64,000 nt of DNA. It comes from Clostridiales bacterium 38-18 (GTDB lineage: Bacteria > Bacillota > Clostridia > Peptostreptococcales > Acidaminobacteraceae). Positions within the stretch are counted from its first letter, which is position 1; each line of letters starts with the position of its first letter. Under the pieces are notes generated by a model, which was given only the letters and a program-made list of their open reading frames with translations, had not been told where the DNA came from and searched no databases. The stretch is taken from assembly GCA_001897605.1 (NCBI GenBank), contig MKTL01000001.1, forward strand, positions 310,001 through 374,000, written 5' to 3'. The position numbers were made by a program, and so were the translations under genes. Shown here piece after piece: positions 33,681-41,560 of the stretch.

Positions 33681-34262
33681 ATGACAGAATATCAAAAGAA
33701 AAAGTTGATCGACCTTATTTTAGTGATCATTGCAGTGGTAATTGTAGGCTTTTTTTTAAGAACACAACTTGTTAATCCAATAATACTTGATGCTGAGACC
33801 ACCAATGAAGCGCCTTTAGAGGTTAATGAGGGTAAAATAATCTCAGATCAATATGCAACTGAGCTTTACAATGCTGAGGCACTTGCTATACAGCTAATTG
33901 AAAGAAAGAGTGATGAACAGTACCTTGATATTCAGCTTACTTTTAAGCCATTGGTGGACAATGCCGTCGCTGATTTTGAGCTGAAAGTTGAAATGGAATC
34001 GGATGATACCTATACCATCCTTGCTAAAAGTACAGGAGGTAAATCACTAACTCAGATAGTTGATAATTTAGTAGATGCTGACATCCAGAACCATTCGGGA
34101 GAAATTTTATCAGAGCTAAGTGTAGCTGAGAACGACAATCGAGTACAAATTCAAGTGCCAAACTCAAAACGCTTAAATTTAGATGCCTTTATGCCAATGA
34201 GGGTTACCTTAACCTATAAAGTTGATGGCATCGAAATCAATCAAATCTACCCTGAACAATAA
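33681..34262 (+). CDS. Membrane-anchored hypothetical protein
   Basis: 193 residues. A single N-terminal membrane helix (about 9-26, LIDLILVIIAVVIVGFF) is followed by about 160 polar, acidic residues outside the membrane with alternating strands (YLDIQLTFKPLV, RVTLTYKVDGIEINQIYP) suggestive of a beta-rich domain. No family recognised. Start: AGAGAGGCATAAC before ATG. It may share the transcript of the ROK kinase 33 bases upstream and ends just before a strong terminator. Confidence 0.65.
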   Translation: MTEYQKKKLIDLILVIIAVVIVGFFLRTQLVNPIILDAETTNEAPLEVNEGKIISDQYATELYNAEALAIQLIERKSDEQYLDIQLTFKPLVDNAVADFELKVEMESDDTYTILAKSTGGKSLTQIVDNLVDADIQNHSGEILSELSVAENDNRVQIQVPNSKRLNLDAFMPMRVTLTYKVDGIEINQIYPEQ

Positions 34263-34265
34263 ATA

Positions 34266-34300
34266 ACGCCATGGTGTATTGCACCATGGCGTATTGTTTA
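34266..34300. terminator. Hairpin between convergent units
   Basis: ACGCCATGGTG / CACCATGGCGT perfect 11-base stem, 5-base loop, then ATTGTTTATTT on the plus side. It overlaps the last bases of the minus-strand permease gene. Confidence 0.75.
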
Positions 34301-36262
34301 TTTAACAATCTTATAATAGGTCCTTGCGGTCAGGAGATAAACGATTAGGTAGATAAATGCAAAAACCAATAGTGTAGCAAAGGTACAAAGTATAAAAAGT
34401 GGAACGTTGGAAAATCCAAATAGTGCCAAAAGCTGTGTGATTACCTTAAATGCAAATGTAATGTGTATCATTGCGAAAAGTAGAGGTAAAAAAAACACCA
34501 TCACTATCTGAGTGTTAATCGTCCTTTTTATTTCATCAACACTCATGCCAACCTTTTGCATAATTTCAAAACGGAGCTTGTCATCATAGCCCTCTGAGAC
34601 TTGTTTATAGTAGATTATCATCACTGTCGCCATTAAGAACAATGACCCAAGGAAAATGCCTAAGAAGAAAAATCCACCGTATACGGAGACGAAGTCTGTT
34701 CTTGTGTTTTGCTTGCTAAACATATAGGTCTGAGAAATACTATTAATTTCTCGTTGAAGTGAGTCGTTAAACTTAATTTCGTCAGATGAAGCACCATTAA
34801 TATTAAAACTAGTATAACTTAACGGTTCAACGTCGTCATTTTTACTCGAATTTGAGTACACTTGATTTCTTACTTGCTCATTACTAAATATAATGAGCAT
34901 TTCATTGTTTAATGGGTCGTTTGTTTTCTTAAAATCAGCAAATTGATCTAATTCATCAACAACTTCGAACTTAACAGAATCTATTAGAAGTTGTGGGTAG
35001 TTAAATTTATCATTATTTGAGACGAGTACAACTTCATTGTCGTTGAGTGATAAGTTAGCGTTATAGATTTGGTTATAATCTTTTGAAGTTACATATAAAA
35101 CGTAGACTGTATTTGAATCTACGTTATAATAATCCAGTGTTTTGAGTGCCATTCCATCTTTTACAAAAGTAGAGGTTAGTGTCTGGTACTGGTAAAAATC
35201 GATTAGCTCTACATTGTTATCAACAGCAGCATTATTAGCTAGTTTTTGAACTTTTTGTTGAATATCACTATTTTGTAAATAGCTCGATATGGTTACATCT
35301 GAAGTGAAACGATTATCAATCATATCCTCCATACCGATGTAAAGTGAGACTGTTGTAGAGAGTGTAACCAAAACTGCAGTGCTTAAAATACAGATATTCG
35401 CAAGACCTACTGCATTTTGTTTCATACGATAAATCATTCCAGAAACAGATGTAAAGTGGGTAATTGTGTAGTAAAATTGCTTGTTTTTTTTCAGTAACTT
35501 CAAGATCGCGATGCTACCTGCAATAAAGATAAAGTAGGTACCAACCATCACTAAGACAACTGCTATAAAGAAGGTAAAGAGAGCTTGTAAGGGTGCTTCA
35601 ACTGTATTGGCGATAAAATAGCCGATGCCCAATGTGATAAAACCAAGTAATGCCATAATCCATTTGACCTTTGGTTCTCTTTCACCAACATTACTACCTT
35701 TCAAAAGCTGAATCGGATTTGAAAGATGAATGTGCCCGAGGTTATAGACGAGCGTTACTAAGAGGACAATTGCAAAAAAGGTAAAGGTTAATGATACACT
35801 TGAGAGAGACACTGAAAAATGCAACGCAACTGTGAAGCCTAGAATTTTAAGTAAAATTAGGAACATTAGCTTACTTAATGCAATTCCGGATATCAGTCCT
35901 AAACCAATACATAACAGAGCAATGAGAATGGTTTCAAGCATAAGCATAATTGCGATATGGCGCTTACCCATGCCGAGTATATTATATAGTCCAATTTCTT
36001 TTTTTCGCCTTTTAATTAGAAAGCTATTGGTATAAAAGATAAAAATCGCAGAGAAAATTCCGATGACATAGGTGCCGAAGGTTAAAAGAAATGAGAGGGC
36101 TTGAGCACCAGGCATTTGACTTAAACCTTCATTTACTGAGATGGCGTGCATAATGTAAAACATGGTAATGATACCGATGTTCATAAGAATATAGGGAGCG
36201 AATAAACGTCCATTTTTCTTGAGATTAGAGGCTGCCATTTTTAAATAGAAAGAACTATTCAA
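34298..36262 (-). CDS. Bce-type ABC transporter permease (BceB-like)
   Basis: 654 residues, about ten membrane helices with two FtsX-type regions and a large outside domain of about 200 residues (roughly 310-515) between helices 7 and 8, the layout of BceB peptide-sensing permeases. The N-terminal region contains SFLIKRRKKEIGLYNILGMGKRHIAIML, the FtsX signature. It works with the ATPase gene upstream (8-base overlap) and with a BceS-like kinase to remove and sense cell-wall-active peptides such as bacitracin or lantibiotics. The peptide cannot be told from the sequence. Confidence 0.93.
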   Translation of the reverse strand: MNSSFYLKMAASNLKKNGRLFAPYILMNIGIITMFYIMHAISVNEGLSQMPGAQALSFLLTFGTYVIGIFSAIFIFYTNSFLIKRRKKEIGLYNILGMGKRHIAIMLMLETILIALLCIGLGLISGIALSKLMFLILLKILGFTVALHFSVSLSSVSLTFTFFAIVLLVTLVYNLGHIHLSNPIQLLKGSNVGEREPKVKWIMALLGFITLGIGYFIANTVEAPLQALFTFFIAVVLVMVGTYFIFIAGSIAILKLLKKNKQFYYTITHFTSVSGMIYRMKQNAVGLANICILSTAVLVTLSTTVSLYIGMEDMIDNRFTSDVTISSYLQNSDIQQKVQKLANNAAVDNNVELIDFYQYQTLTSTFVKDGMALKTLDYYNVDSNTVYVLYVTSKDYNQIYNANLSLNDNEVVLVSNNDKFNYPQLLIDSVKFEVVDELDQFADFKKTNDPLNNEMLIIFSNEQVRNQVYSNSSKNDDVEPLSYTSFNINGASSDEIKFNDSLQREINSISQTYMFSKQNTRTDFVSVYGGFFFLGIFLGSLFLMATVMIIYYKQVSEGYDDKLRFEIMQKVGMSVDEIKRTINTQIVMVFFLPLLFAMIHITFAFKVITQLLALFGFSNVPLFILCTFATLLVFAFIYLIVYLLTARTYYKIVK

Positions 36263-37022
36263 CAGAATCCCTCCCAGTAGCCAAAACCGTTAAGGTATCG
36301 GCTATTTTTTGATAGAGTGCTTCGTTTGTCAAGCCGCCTCTGTAGATTTGATGAAATACTTCGCCATCCTTGATAAATAGGACGCGCTTAGCATGGCTCG
36401 CCGCTTTAACGCTGTGAGTTACCATTAGAACCGTTTGACCTTCCGCGTTGATCTCAGAAAACAAACTCAATAAATGATCAGTTGCTTTTGAATCCAGTGC
36501 ACCTGTTGGTTCATCAGCAAGAATGATGTCGGGATTGGTAATCAAAGCTCTCGCAACAGCGGCACGCTGTTTTTGTCCGCCTGAAATCTCATAAGGAAAC
36601 TTATTGAGTAGTTCTCCAATTTCAAGCTTCTTTGCGATAGGGGTTAGGCGTCTGGACATTTCATGATAATTTTTTCCCATTAAGACAAGAGGTAAGAATA
36701 TGTTATCTTGAACTGAAAAATTATCAAGCAAATTAAAGTCCTGAAAGACAAAGCCTAAATGGTCTCTTCTAAATGCAGACAGCTCACGGTCCTTTATAGA
36801 TGAAAAGGGCTTGTTATTGAGTAGGACTTCGCCGCTCGTAGGACGGTCTAATGAAGCTAAAATATTTAAAAGCGTTGTTTTGCCTGAGCCGGATTCGCCC
36901 ATTATGGCTAAGTATTCTCCTTTTTCCACTGAAAAGGTGACGTTGGATAATGCGGTTACTTGATTGCCACCAAACCTCGTTGTATAAACTTTTTTCAAAT
37001 TATTGATTTCCATTAAGGACAT
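36255..37022 (-). CDS. Bce-type ABC transporter ATP-binding protein (BceA-like)
   Basis: 255 residues. Walker A GESGSGKTTLLN (about 38-49), Q-loop VFQDFNLLDNFS, signature SGGQKQRAAVARAL, Walker B ILADEPTGALD, and a H-loop histidine in VTHSVKAA; all intact. The MacB/BceA subtype is set by length and by the permease that overlaps it. Start: TTAGGAGG eleven bases before ATG. A BceR-type operator and a -10 box lie 50-120 bases upstream, so induction by the adjacent two-component system is expected. Confidence 0.95.
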   Translation of the reverse strand: MSLMEINNLKKVYTTRFGGNQVTALSNVTFSVEKGEYLAIMGESGSGKTTLLNILASLDRPTSGEVLLNNKPFSSIKDRELSAFRRDHLGFVFQDFNLLDNFSVQDNIFLPLVLMGKNYHEMSRRLTPIAKKLEIGELLNKFPYEISGGQKQRAAVARALITNPDIILADEPTGALDSKATDHLLSLFSEINAEGQTVLMVTHSVKAASHAKRVLFIKDGEVFHQIYRGGLTNEALYQKIADTLTVLATGRDSVE

Positions 37023-37066
37023 AATTGATTGAACCTCCTAAGATCAAATATCACTATTTCATAATC

Positions 37067-37072
37067 ATTATA
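37067..37072 (-). promoter_or_regulatory. -10 box of the bceAB-like genes
   Basis: TATAAT on the minus strand. The hexamer 17 bases upstream (TGGAAC) is a poor -35 match, as expected for an activator-dependent promoter. The leader to the ATG at 37022 is about 40 bases. Confidence 0.6.
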
Positions 37073-37122
37073 AAAAAAAAGGAAATGAAGTTCCATAAAT
37101 CTAACTTACATTTCCAATCCTT

Positions 37123-37142
37123 AGCTTACAGTTTTGTAAGCT
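37123..37142. promoter_or_regulatory. BceR-type operator upstream of the transporter genes
   Basis: AGCTTACAGTTTTGTAAGCT is a perfect inverted repeat. Its core TTACA-N4-TGTAA (37126-37139) equals the TNACA-N4-TGTAA consensus that I recall for BceR-like regulators. It lies about 30 bases upstream of the -35 region of the transporter promoter and touches the end of the kinase gene. Confidence 0.82.
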
Positions 37143-38145
37143 ACTCTAATGTGATATTTGGCCGATCTAAACCAATCGCTACAGTTGTTCCTTGTTCCAG
37201 CTGTGAGACGACGTCAATGTCGTGTCCTAGCATTTTAAGTGTTTGCTTACATAGATAAAGTCCTATCCCTGTAGATTTACGGTTCATTCTGCCATTAAAG
37301 CCCGTGAAGCCCTTTTCAAAGATCCGAGGTAAATCCTCCTCCTGTATACCGATACCAGTATCACTAATAACGAGTCTTAAAGGATCGGATAAACACGCTA
37401 TCGATATCTCACCCTGATGAGTGTATTTAATTGCGTTTGAAACGATCTGTTCGAGCGCAAAGGACAACCATTTTTCATCTGTTAGCACCTGTTGAGGTGC
37501 AATATTGAGATTTAGTCTGATGCCCTTTTCGATGAATAAAGTTCTATACTTACGAATGACGGATTTAACGATAGATTCTAAATCGTAGTTTTGGATTTTT
37601 AAATCCGTGGTTTCACTTTCCAGTCTTTGATAGTGTAATACCATTTCTACATATTGTTCAATTTTGAAAAGTTCGGATTTTAATGATAATGTATTCTCGT
37701 TTTGATTGCTTTCAAGCAAAAGGTACATCGCTGAAATCGGTGTTTTAATTTGATGTACCCAAAGTGTATAATAGTCAATTTGAGCCATTCTTTTAAAATC
37801 TGAGTCCGTTTCAAGCGCGTGATATTTATCGAAGAGAGTTTCAATCAAGAGTTGATAGTCCTTAACAAGAAGATCTTTTGCATCAGGAAGTGTGTCTATA
37901 GAAAGTGTCACCTGAGCCTTCAGAATTTCAAGCTGTTGATGTGTTTTATAATATCGTGTAAACCCATAGCTAAAAAAGATAACCGTGAAAAATACGGAGA
38001 GGACGAAACCGTAGCTGACAGCCTCAATGGGTAAACCATATAGAGAAAAAACAACAATAAAAATGAGTGCATATAAAAAATATAGCAGTGCGAACTTTAT
38101 GTGTCTTTTTAAATACGAAAATAAGACTGCCATCATTCGATCCAA
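37141..38145 (-). CDS. Bce-type intramembrane-sensing histidine kinase (BceS-like)
   Basis: 334 residues. Two helices (about 17-36 and 42-62) are joined by only a few residues, the hallmark of intramembrane-sensing kinases that take their signal from the transporter. Phospho-acceptor H131 in VHQIKTPISAMYLLL; N-box EQIVSNAIKYTHQG; G1 ISDTGIGI; G2 RKSTGIGLYLC. Overlaps the regulator gene upstream by 13 bases. Start codon ATG 38145. Confidence 0.94.
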   Translation of the reverse strand: MDRMMAVLFSYLKRHIKFALLYFLYALIFIVVFSLYGLPIEAVSYGFVLSVFFTVIFFSYGFTRYYKTHQQLEILKAQVTLSIDTLPDAKDLLVKDYQLLIETLFDKYHALETDSDFKRMAQIDYYTLWVHQIKTPISAMYLLLESNQNENTLSLKSELFKIEQYVEMVLHYQRLESETTDLKIQNYDLESIVKSVIRKYRTLFIEKGIRLNLNIAPQQVLTDEKWLSFALEQIVSNAIKYTHQGEISIACLSDPLRLVISDTGIGIQEEDLPRIFEKGFTGFNGRMNRKSTGIGLYLCKQTLKMLGHDIDVVSQLEQGTTVAIGLDRPNITLE

Positions 38146-38804
38146 TACCCCATTCCTTTTTTAGTCAAGATCCAATCAATTAAACCAATATCCTCAAGCT
38201 TCTTTCTAAGTCGTGTCATATTGACAGTAAGCGTATTATCATCCACAAACTCATCACTTTCCCATAGACGTGTCATAAGCTCATTCCTGGATACAACTTT
38301 CCCGGCGTTTTCCATCAAGGTCTGTAATAACCTAAAATCATTCTTAGTCAATTCTACTCTTTGATCCTTATAGCTGACACTGGTATCATTCAAGTTTAGT
38401 ATTGCACCTTTGTGTTCTAGCGCACGTGTCTGTCCTGTAAAAGAATAAGCACGTCTCAAGACCGCCTGTATTTTAGCGACGAGAACATTGACATCAAAAG
38501 GCTTCGCAACAAAATCATCTGCCCCCATATTCATTGCCATTACAATGTTTAGGTTATCTGAGGCTGAGGATATAAACAGGATTGGTATTTTTGAGACTGC
38601 ACGTATCGTTGTGCACCAGTGATAACCATTATAATAGGGAAGTGAAATATCAAGCAAAACGAGGTGAGGACTAAACTTTATAAAATCAGACATGACATCC
38701 TTGAAGTCTTTGCAGCAGAAAACTTCGTAGTCCCAGTTTTCTAGTAAGGATTGTAAAGAGCGAGATATGATTGGGTCATCTTCAACGATGAGAATTTTAT
38801 ACAT
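38133..38804 (-). CDS. Bce-type response regulator (BceR-like)
   Basis: 223 residues, OmpR family. Receiver domain with IVEDDPIISRSL, phospho-acceptor aspartate in LVLLDISLP (about residue 52), and VAKPFD; winged helix with RLRKKLEDIGLIDWILTKKGMGYWIE. Start: TCGGAGGAAAGCCTT before ATG. First gene of the regulator-kinase-ATPase-permease series; a matching TNACA-N4-TGTAA site precedes the ATPase gene, which supports a self-contained detox module. Confidence 0.94.
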   Translation of the reverse strand: MYKILIVEDDPIISRSLQSLLENWDYEVFCCKDFKDVMSDFIKFSPHLVLLDISLPYYNGYHWCTTIRAVSKIPILFISSASDNLNIVMAMNMGADDFVAKPFDVNVLVAKIQAVLRRAYSFTGQTRALEHKGAILNLNDTSVSYKDQRVELTKNDFRLLQTLMENAGKVVSRNELMTRLWESDEFVDDNTLTVNMTRLRKKLEDIGLIDWILTKKGMGYWIE

Positions 38805-38935
38805 AAGGCTTTCCTCCGATCTCTTACGACTATTCTATCAAATTTTAACGACACGGGACAGTTTTAAATCATGTGTTTATAATTGTGCGTGCCTACAAGA
38901 GTTTGTTAGTTATCAAAAATTAATTGAAATGACCG

Positions 38936-38964
38936 TTGACTGTGGGACACATATCGCTTATAAT
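38936..38964 (+). promoter_or_regulatory. Promoter of the IclR-TRAP-aldolase operon
   Basis: TTGACT (38936-38941), 17-base spacer, TATAAT (38959-38964), 73 bases before the IclR start codon. Confidence 0.75.
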
Positions 38965-38979
38965 GTAATCAAATATCTA

Positions 38980-39010
38980 AATAAAGAACAGCGTTCTAAA
39001 ATAAAGAACA
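38980..39010 (+). promoter_or_regulatory. Candidate IclR operator
   Basis: AATAAAGAACA occurs at 38980-38990 and again at 39000-39010, 20 bases apart. The inverted repeat AGAAC-AGC-GTTCT lies at 38985-38997. All are just after the predicted transcription start, a position that fits autorepression. The binding protein is inferred. Confidence 0.55.
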
Positions 39011-39036
39011 ACACTAACGAATAAGGGGAGTTTATT

Positions 39037-39801
39037 ATGAATCAAGAAGATATTAAAGTGAAATCCTTATACAAAACTCTCAAGGTTTTAGAGTGTTTTA
39101 CTTCAAAGACACCAGAACTCGGTGTTACAGAGATTGGAAATGCGCTAGGGCTTTACAAAAGCAATGTACATAATCTTATTTCGACACTCGAAGCAGCTGG
39201 GTATGTTGAAAAAAACCCATTAAATTCCAAATACAGACTTACTAATAAAATGCTTGAGTTTTCATATGTTGTCACAAGTCAGCTCTCTTATCAGGATGTG
39301 GTATATCAAGTTATGAAACGATTGACGGATGAGCTCGGTGAAATGATGTATTTTGGTGTGCCACATGGCAAATATGTGTTATATATGTTCAACGCTTATC
39401 CAAAAACCTATGATCATAATTATCCGATACGGTCTATCATGGGAGAGCGGGCGCCTATGTACTGTACTTCTCTTGGAAAAGCAATGCTTAGCACCATGGC
39501 GGAAGACGAAATCAGAGAGCGTATCAATATGGAAAAAGAACGTTTTACACCATTTACACTGATGGAAGACGATTTGATTGTAGAAGAGGTTATGAAATCT
39601 AAGGAACGCGGCTATGCTCTTGATAATGTGGAGCATGAAACAAATGTAAGGTGTGTAGGCGTACCCATCTTCGGTAGAGGTGGCGAGTTGATTGGTGGAC
39701 TCAGCATTTCAGGCGCATCTCACAATTTCGATGACGAAAAGGTTGAAAGATATGCAAGCGTCTTAATCGATGCAGCGTACGAAATTAAAAGAAGACTTTA
39801 A
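39037..39801 (+). CDS. IclR-family transcriptional regulator
   Basis: 254 residues. N-terminal winged helix (about 8-70: TLKVLECFTSKTPELGVTEIGNALGLYKSNVHNLISTLEAAGYV) and C-terminal GAF-like ligand domain (about 90-250: GERAPMYCTSLGKAMLS, ERGYALDNVEHETNVRCVGVPIFGRGGELIGGLSISG). IclR proteins of this type, such as KdgR, bind sugar acids or pyruvate derivatives. Start: AAGGGGAGTTTATT before ATG. It is directly upstream of, and co-directional with, the TRAP and catabolic genes it probably controls. Confidence 0.94.
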   Translation: MNQEDIKVKSLYKTLKVLECFTSKTPELGVTEIGNALGLYKSNVHNLISTLEAAGYVEKNPLNSKYRLTNKMLEFSYVVTSQLSYQDVVYQVMKRLTDELGEMMYFGVPHGKYVLYMFNAYPKTYDHNYPIRSIMGERAPMYCTSLGKAMLSTMAEDEIRERINMEKERFTPFTLMEDDLIVEEVMKSKERGYALDNVEHETNVRCVGVPIFGRGGELIGGLSISGASHNFDDEKVERYASVLIDAAYEIKRRL

Positions 39802-39859
39802 AAGAGGTTGCAATCGGATAAGTCCGATCAACATAAAAAGATTTTTTGGGAGGAAGAAA

Positions 39860-40927
39860 ATGAGAAAGTGGTTAGCATTATTGCTTGCGCTTGTAATGGT
39901 GCTTGCAATGACAGCATGTTCAGGCGGGTCAAACTCTAACGAGACGACAGCAAATCAAACTGAAGCAAATTCATCTGAAGGTACGACAGCAGCACCAGAA
40001 GATAAACCAGTAACACTTGTATTTTCAGTAAATGCAGTTCCTGGTGATGCACACTATGAAGCTATGATGAAATTTAAAGAAGTAGCTGAAGCAAAATCAA
40101 ATGGTTCAATCACAGTTGATACTTTCCATTCAGGTTCATTATTCAAACAAGATCAAGAACTTGCAGCTGTTAAATCAGGTCAAGCGGATATCGTTTATAT
40201 GTCAGCTTCATGGTTAGCAGAAGGTTCACCTTGGATTTCAATGTTTAGTGCAGGCTACATGTTCAAAAGCTATGAGCATATGACAGCAGTACTTAATGGC
40301 GAAGTTGGTCAAGAGGTTTTCGATAGAGTTGTAAGTGAACAAGGTATTAGACCACTTAAAGCTTTCTATTTAGGAACAAGACAAATCAACTTAGTTAAAG
40401 ATAAAGAAATTAAAGTGCCAGCAGATTTAAACGGCGTCAATCTTAGAATGCCAAACTCTGATGCATGGTTATTCTTAGGTAAAGCACTTGGTGCTAACCC
40501 AACTCCAATCGCATTTTCAGAGCTCTATATGGCACTTCAAACAGGTACAGTAGATGGTCAAGACAATCCACTACCAACTGTACAAAGTGCAAAATTCTAT
40601 GAAGTTACAAAATCAATCTCAATTACAAATCACTTAGTAGATAGCGTATGGCCAACAATCAATGAAGCTAAATGGCAATCTTTAAGCGATAACCAAAAAT
40701 CTATCGTATTAGAAGCAATGGAAGAAGCGAGAGCTTTATGTGATGAACTTAACCTATCAAGAGAAGCGGAATTAATCGAATTCTTTAAAGGTGAAGGCTT
40801 AAGCGTATACTATGCAGATATCGATGCATTTAGTGAAGAAGTATTAGGCAAGTATCTAGATGATAAAGATTTAACTGCTAACTGGGACATGGAACTCTTC
40901 GATAAAGTTCAAGAATTAGGCAAATAA
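39860..40927 (+). CDS. dctP: TRAP transporter substrate-binding lipoprotein (DctP family)
   Basis: 355 residues from ATG 39860 (GGGAGGAAGAAA upstream). Lipoprotein signal with lipobox LAMTAC, lipid-bearing C20, then a Ser/Thr/Asn linker. The DctP fold shows FHSGSLFKQDQELAAVKSGQADIVYMS, the ligand-arginine region GVNLRMPNSDAWLFLGKALGANPTPIAFSELYMALQTGTVDGQDNPLPT, and the carboxylate-binding layout of sugar-acid and sialate TRAP proteins. It captures an acidic substrate outside the membrane. The context suggests KDO or a related 2-keto-3-deoxy acid. Confidence 0.94.
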   Translation: MRKWLALLLALVMVLAMTACSGGSNSNETTANQTEANSSEGTTAAPEDKPVTLVFSVNAVPGDAHYEAMMKFKEVAEAKSNGSITVDTFHSGSLFKQDQELAAVKSGQADIVYMSASWLAEGSPWISMFSAGYMFKSYEHMTAVLNGEVGQEVFDRVVSEQGIRPLKAFYLGTRQINLVKDKEIKVPADLNGVNLRMPNSDAWLFLGKALGANPTPIAFSELYMALQTGTVDGQDNPLPTVQSAKFYEVTKSISITNHLVDSVWPTINEAKWQSLSDNQKSIVLEAMEEARALCDELNLSREAELIEFFKGEGLSVYYADIDAFSEEVLGKYLDDKDLTANWDMELFDKVQELGK

Positions 40928-40946
40928 TAATTGAAGAGAGACTCAA

Positions 40947-41003
40947 GATCACAATCTTAGCCGGAAATATTCCCCAATATTCTTAATCGGCTAAGTTGTG
41001 GTC
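40947..41003 (+). ncRNA. Intercistronic RNA hairpin between dctP and dctQ
   Basis: GATCACAATCTTAGCCG (40947-40963) pairs with CGGCTAAGTTGTGGTC (40988-41003), with G-U pairs and one bulge, and an inner AATATT-CCCC-AATATT hairpin. No T-run follows, so it is probably an mRNA stabiliser or processing site that raises binding-protein output over the membrane subunits. Confidence 0.6.
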
Positions 41004-41050
41004 AAGAGCCCCATCCTAAACATTAATTATACAGCATTTGGAGGGACCTT

Positions 41051-41560
41051 GTGAATAAAATTAAGAGAAGTTTATACATCTTAAGAGATTTTTTTGAAAT
41101 TTATGTCCCTGTAATCTCTTTTTTAGTGATGTTTTTAACCTTCATCATACAAATTGTAGCAAGATATATATTTAAATTTCCACTTACTTGGGCATATGAA
41201 GTTACGGTTATTGGCTTCTCTTGGTCAGTGATATTTGGCGCTTGCTATGCGATGCGCTCAAGAGCCCATGTAAAATTTACACTTATATACGATATGTTAA
41301 ATCCTAAAATGGCAGCACTTACAAGACTTTTAGGAAATGTAATTATTGCAATCGCATTTTTCGCGTTAATCGTACCGTCATTTGACTACGTTAACTTTAT
41401 GAGTTTCCAATCAACCTCAGTTTTTAAAGTGAAATTAAGTTATATCTTCGCACCTTTCATCTATTTTGTGCTCTCTATGCTCGGTTACACGTTAACTGAA
41501 ATCGCTGAGGATTTCTTAATTTTAATTGGAAAATCAAAAGAAAGTGGTGATTTAAGATGA
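41051..41560 (+). CDS. dctQ: TRAP transporter small membrane subunit (DctQ)
   Basis: 169 residues, GTG start after TTGGAGGGACCTT. Four membrane helices; the DctQ pattern RYIFKFPLTWAYEVTVIGFSWSVIFGACYAMRSRAHVKFTL is clear. Associates with DctM to form the membrane part of the carrier. Four-base overlap (ATGA) with dctM. Confidence 0.95.
   Translation: MNKIKRSLYILRDFFEIYVPVISFLVMFLTFIIQIVARYIFKFPLTWAYEVTVIGFSWSVIFGACYAMRSRAHVKFTLIYDMLNPKMAALTRLLGNVIIAIAFFALIVPSFDYVNFMSFQSTSVFKVKLSYIFAPFIYFVLSMLGYTLTEIAEDFLILIGKSKESGDLR

Noticed and set aside
40947-41003. Rho-independent terminator between dctP and dctQ
   Set aside because: No T-run follows the stem, and dctQM must be read with dctP.
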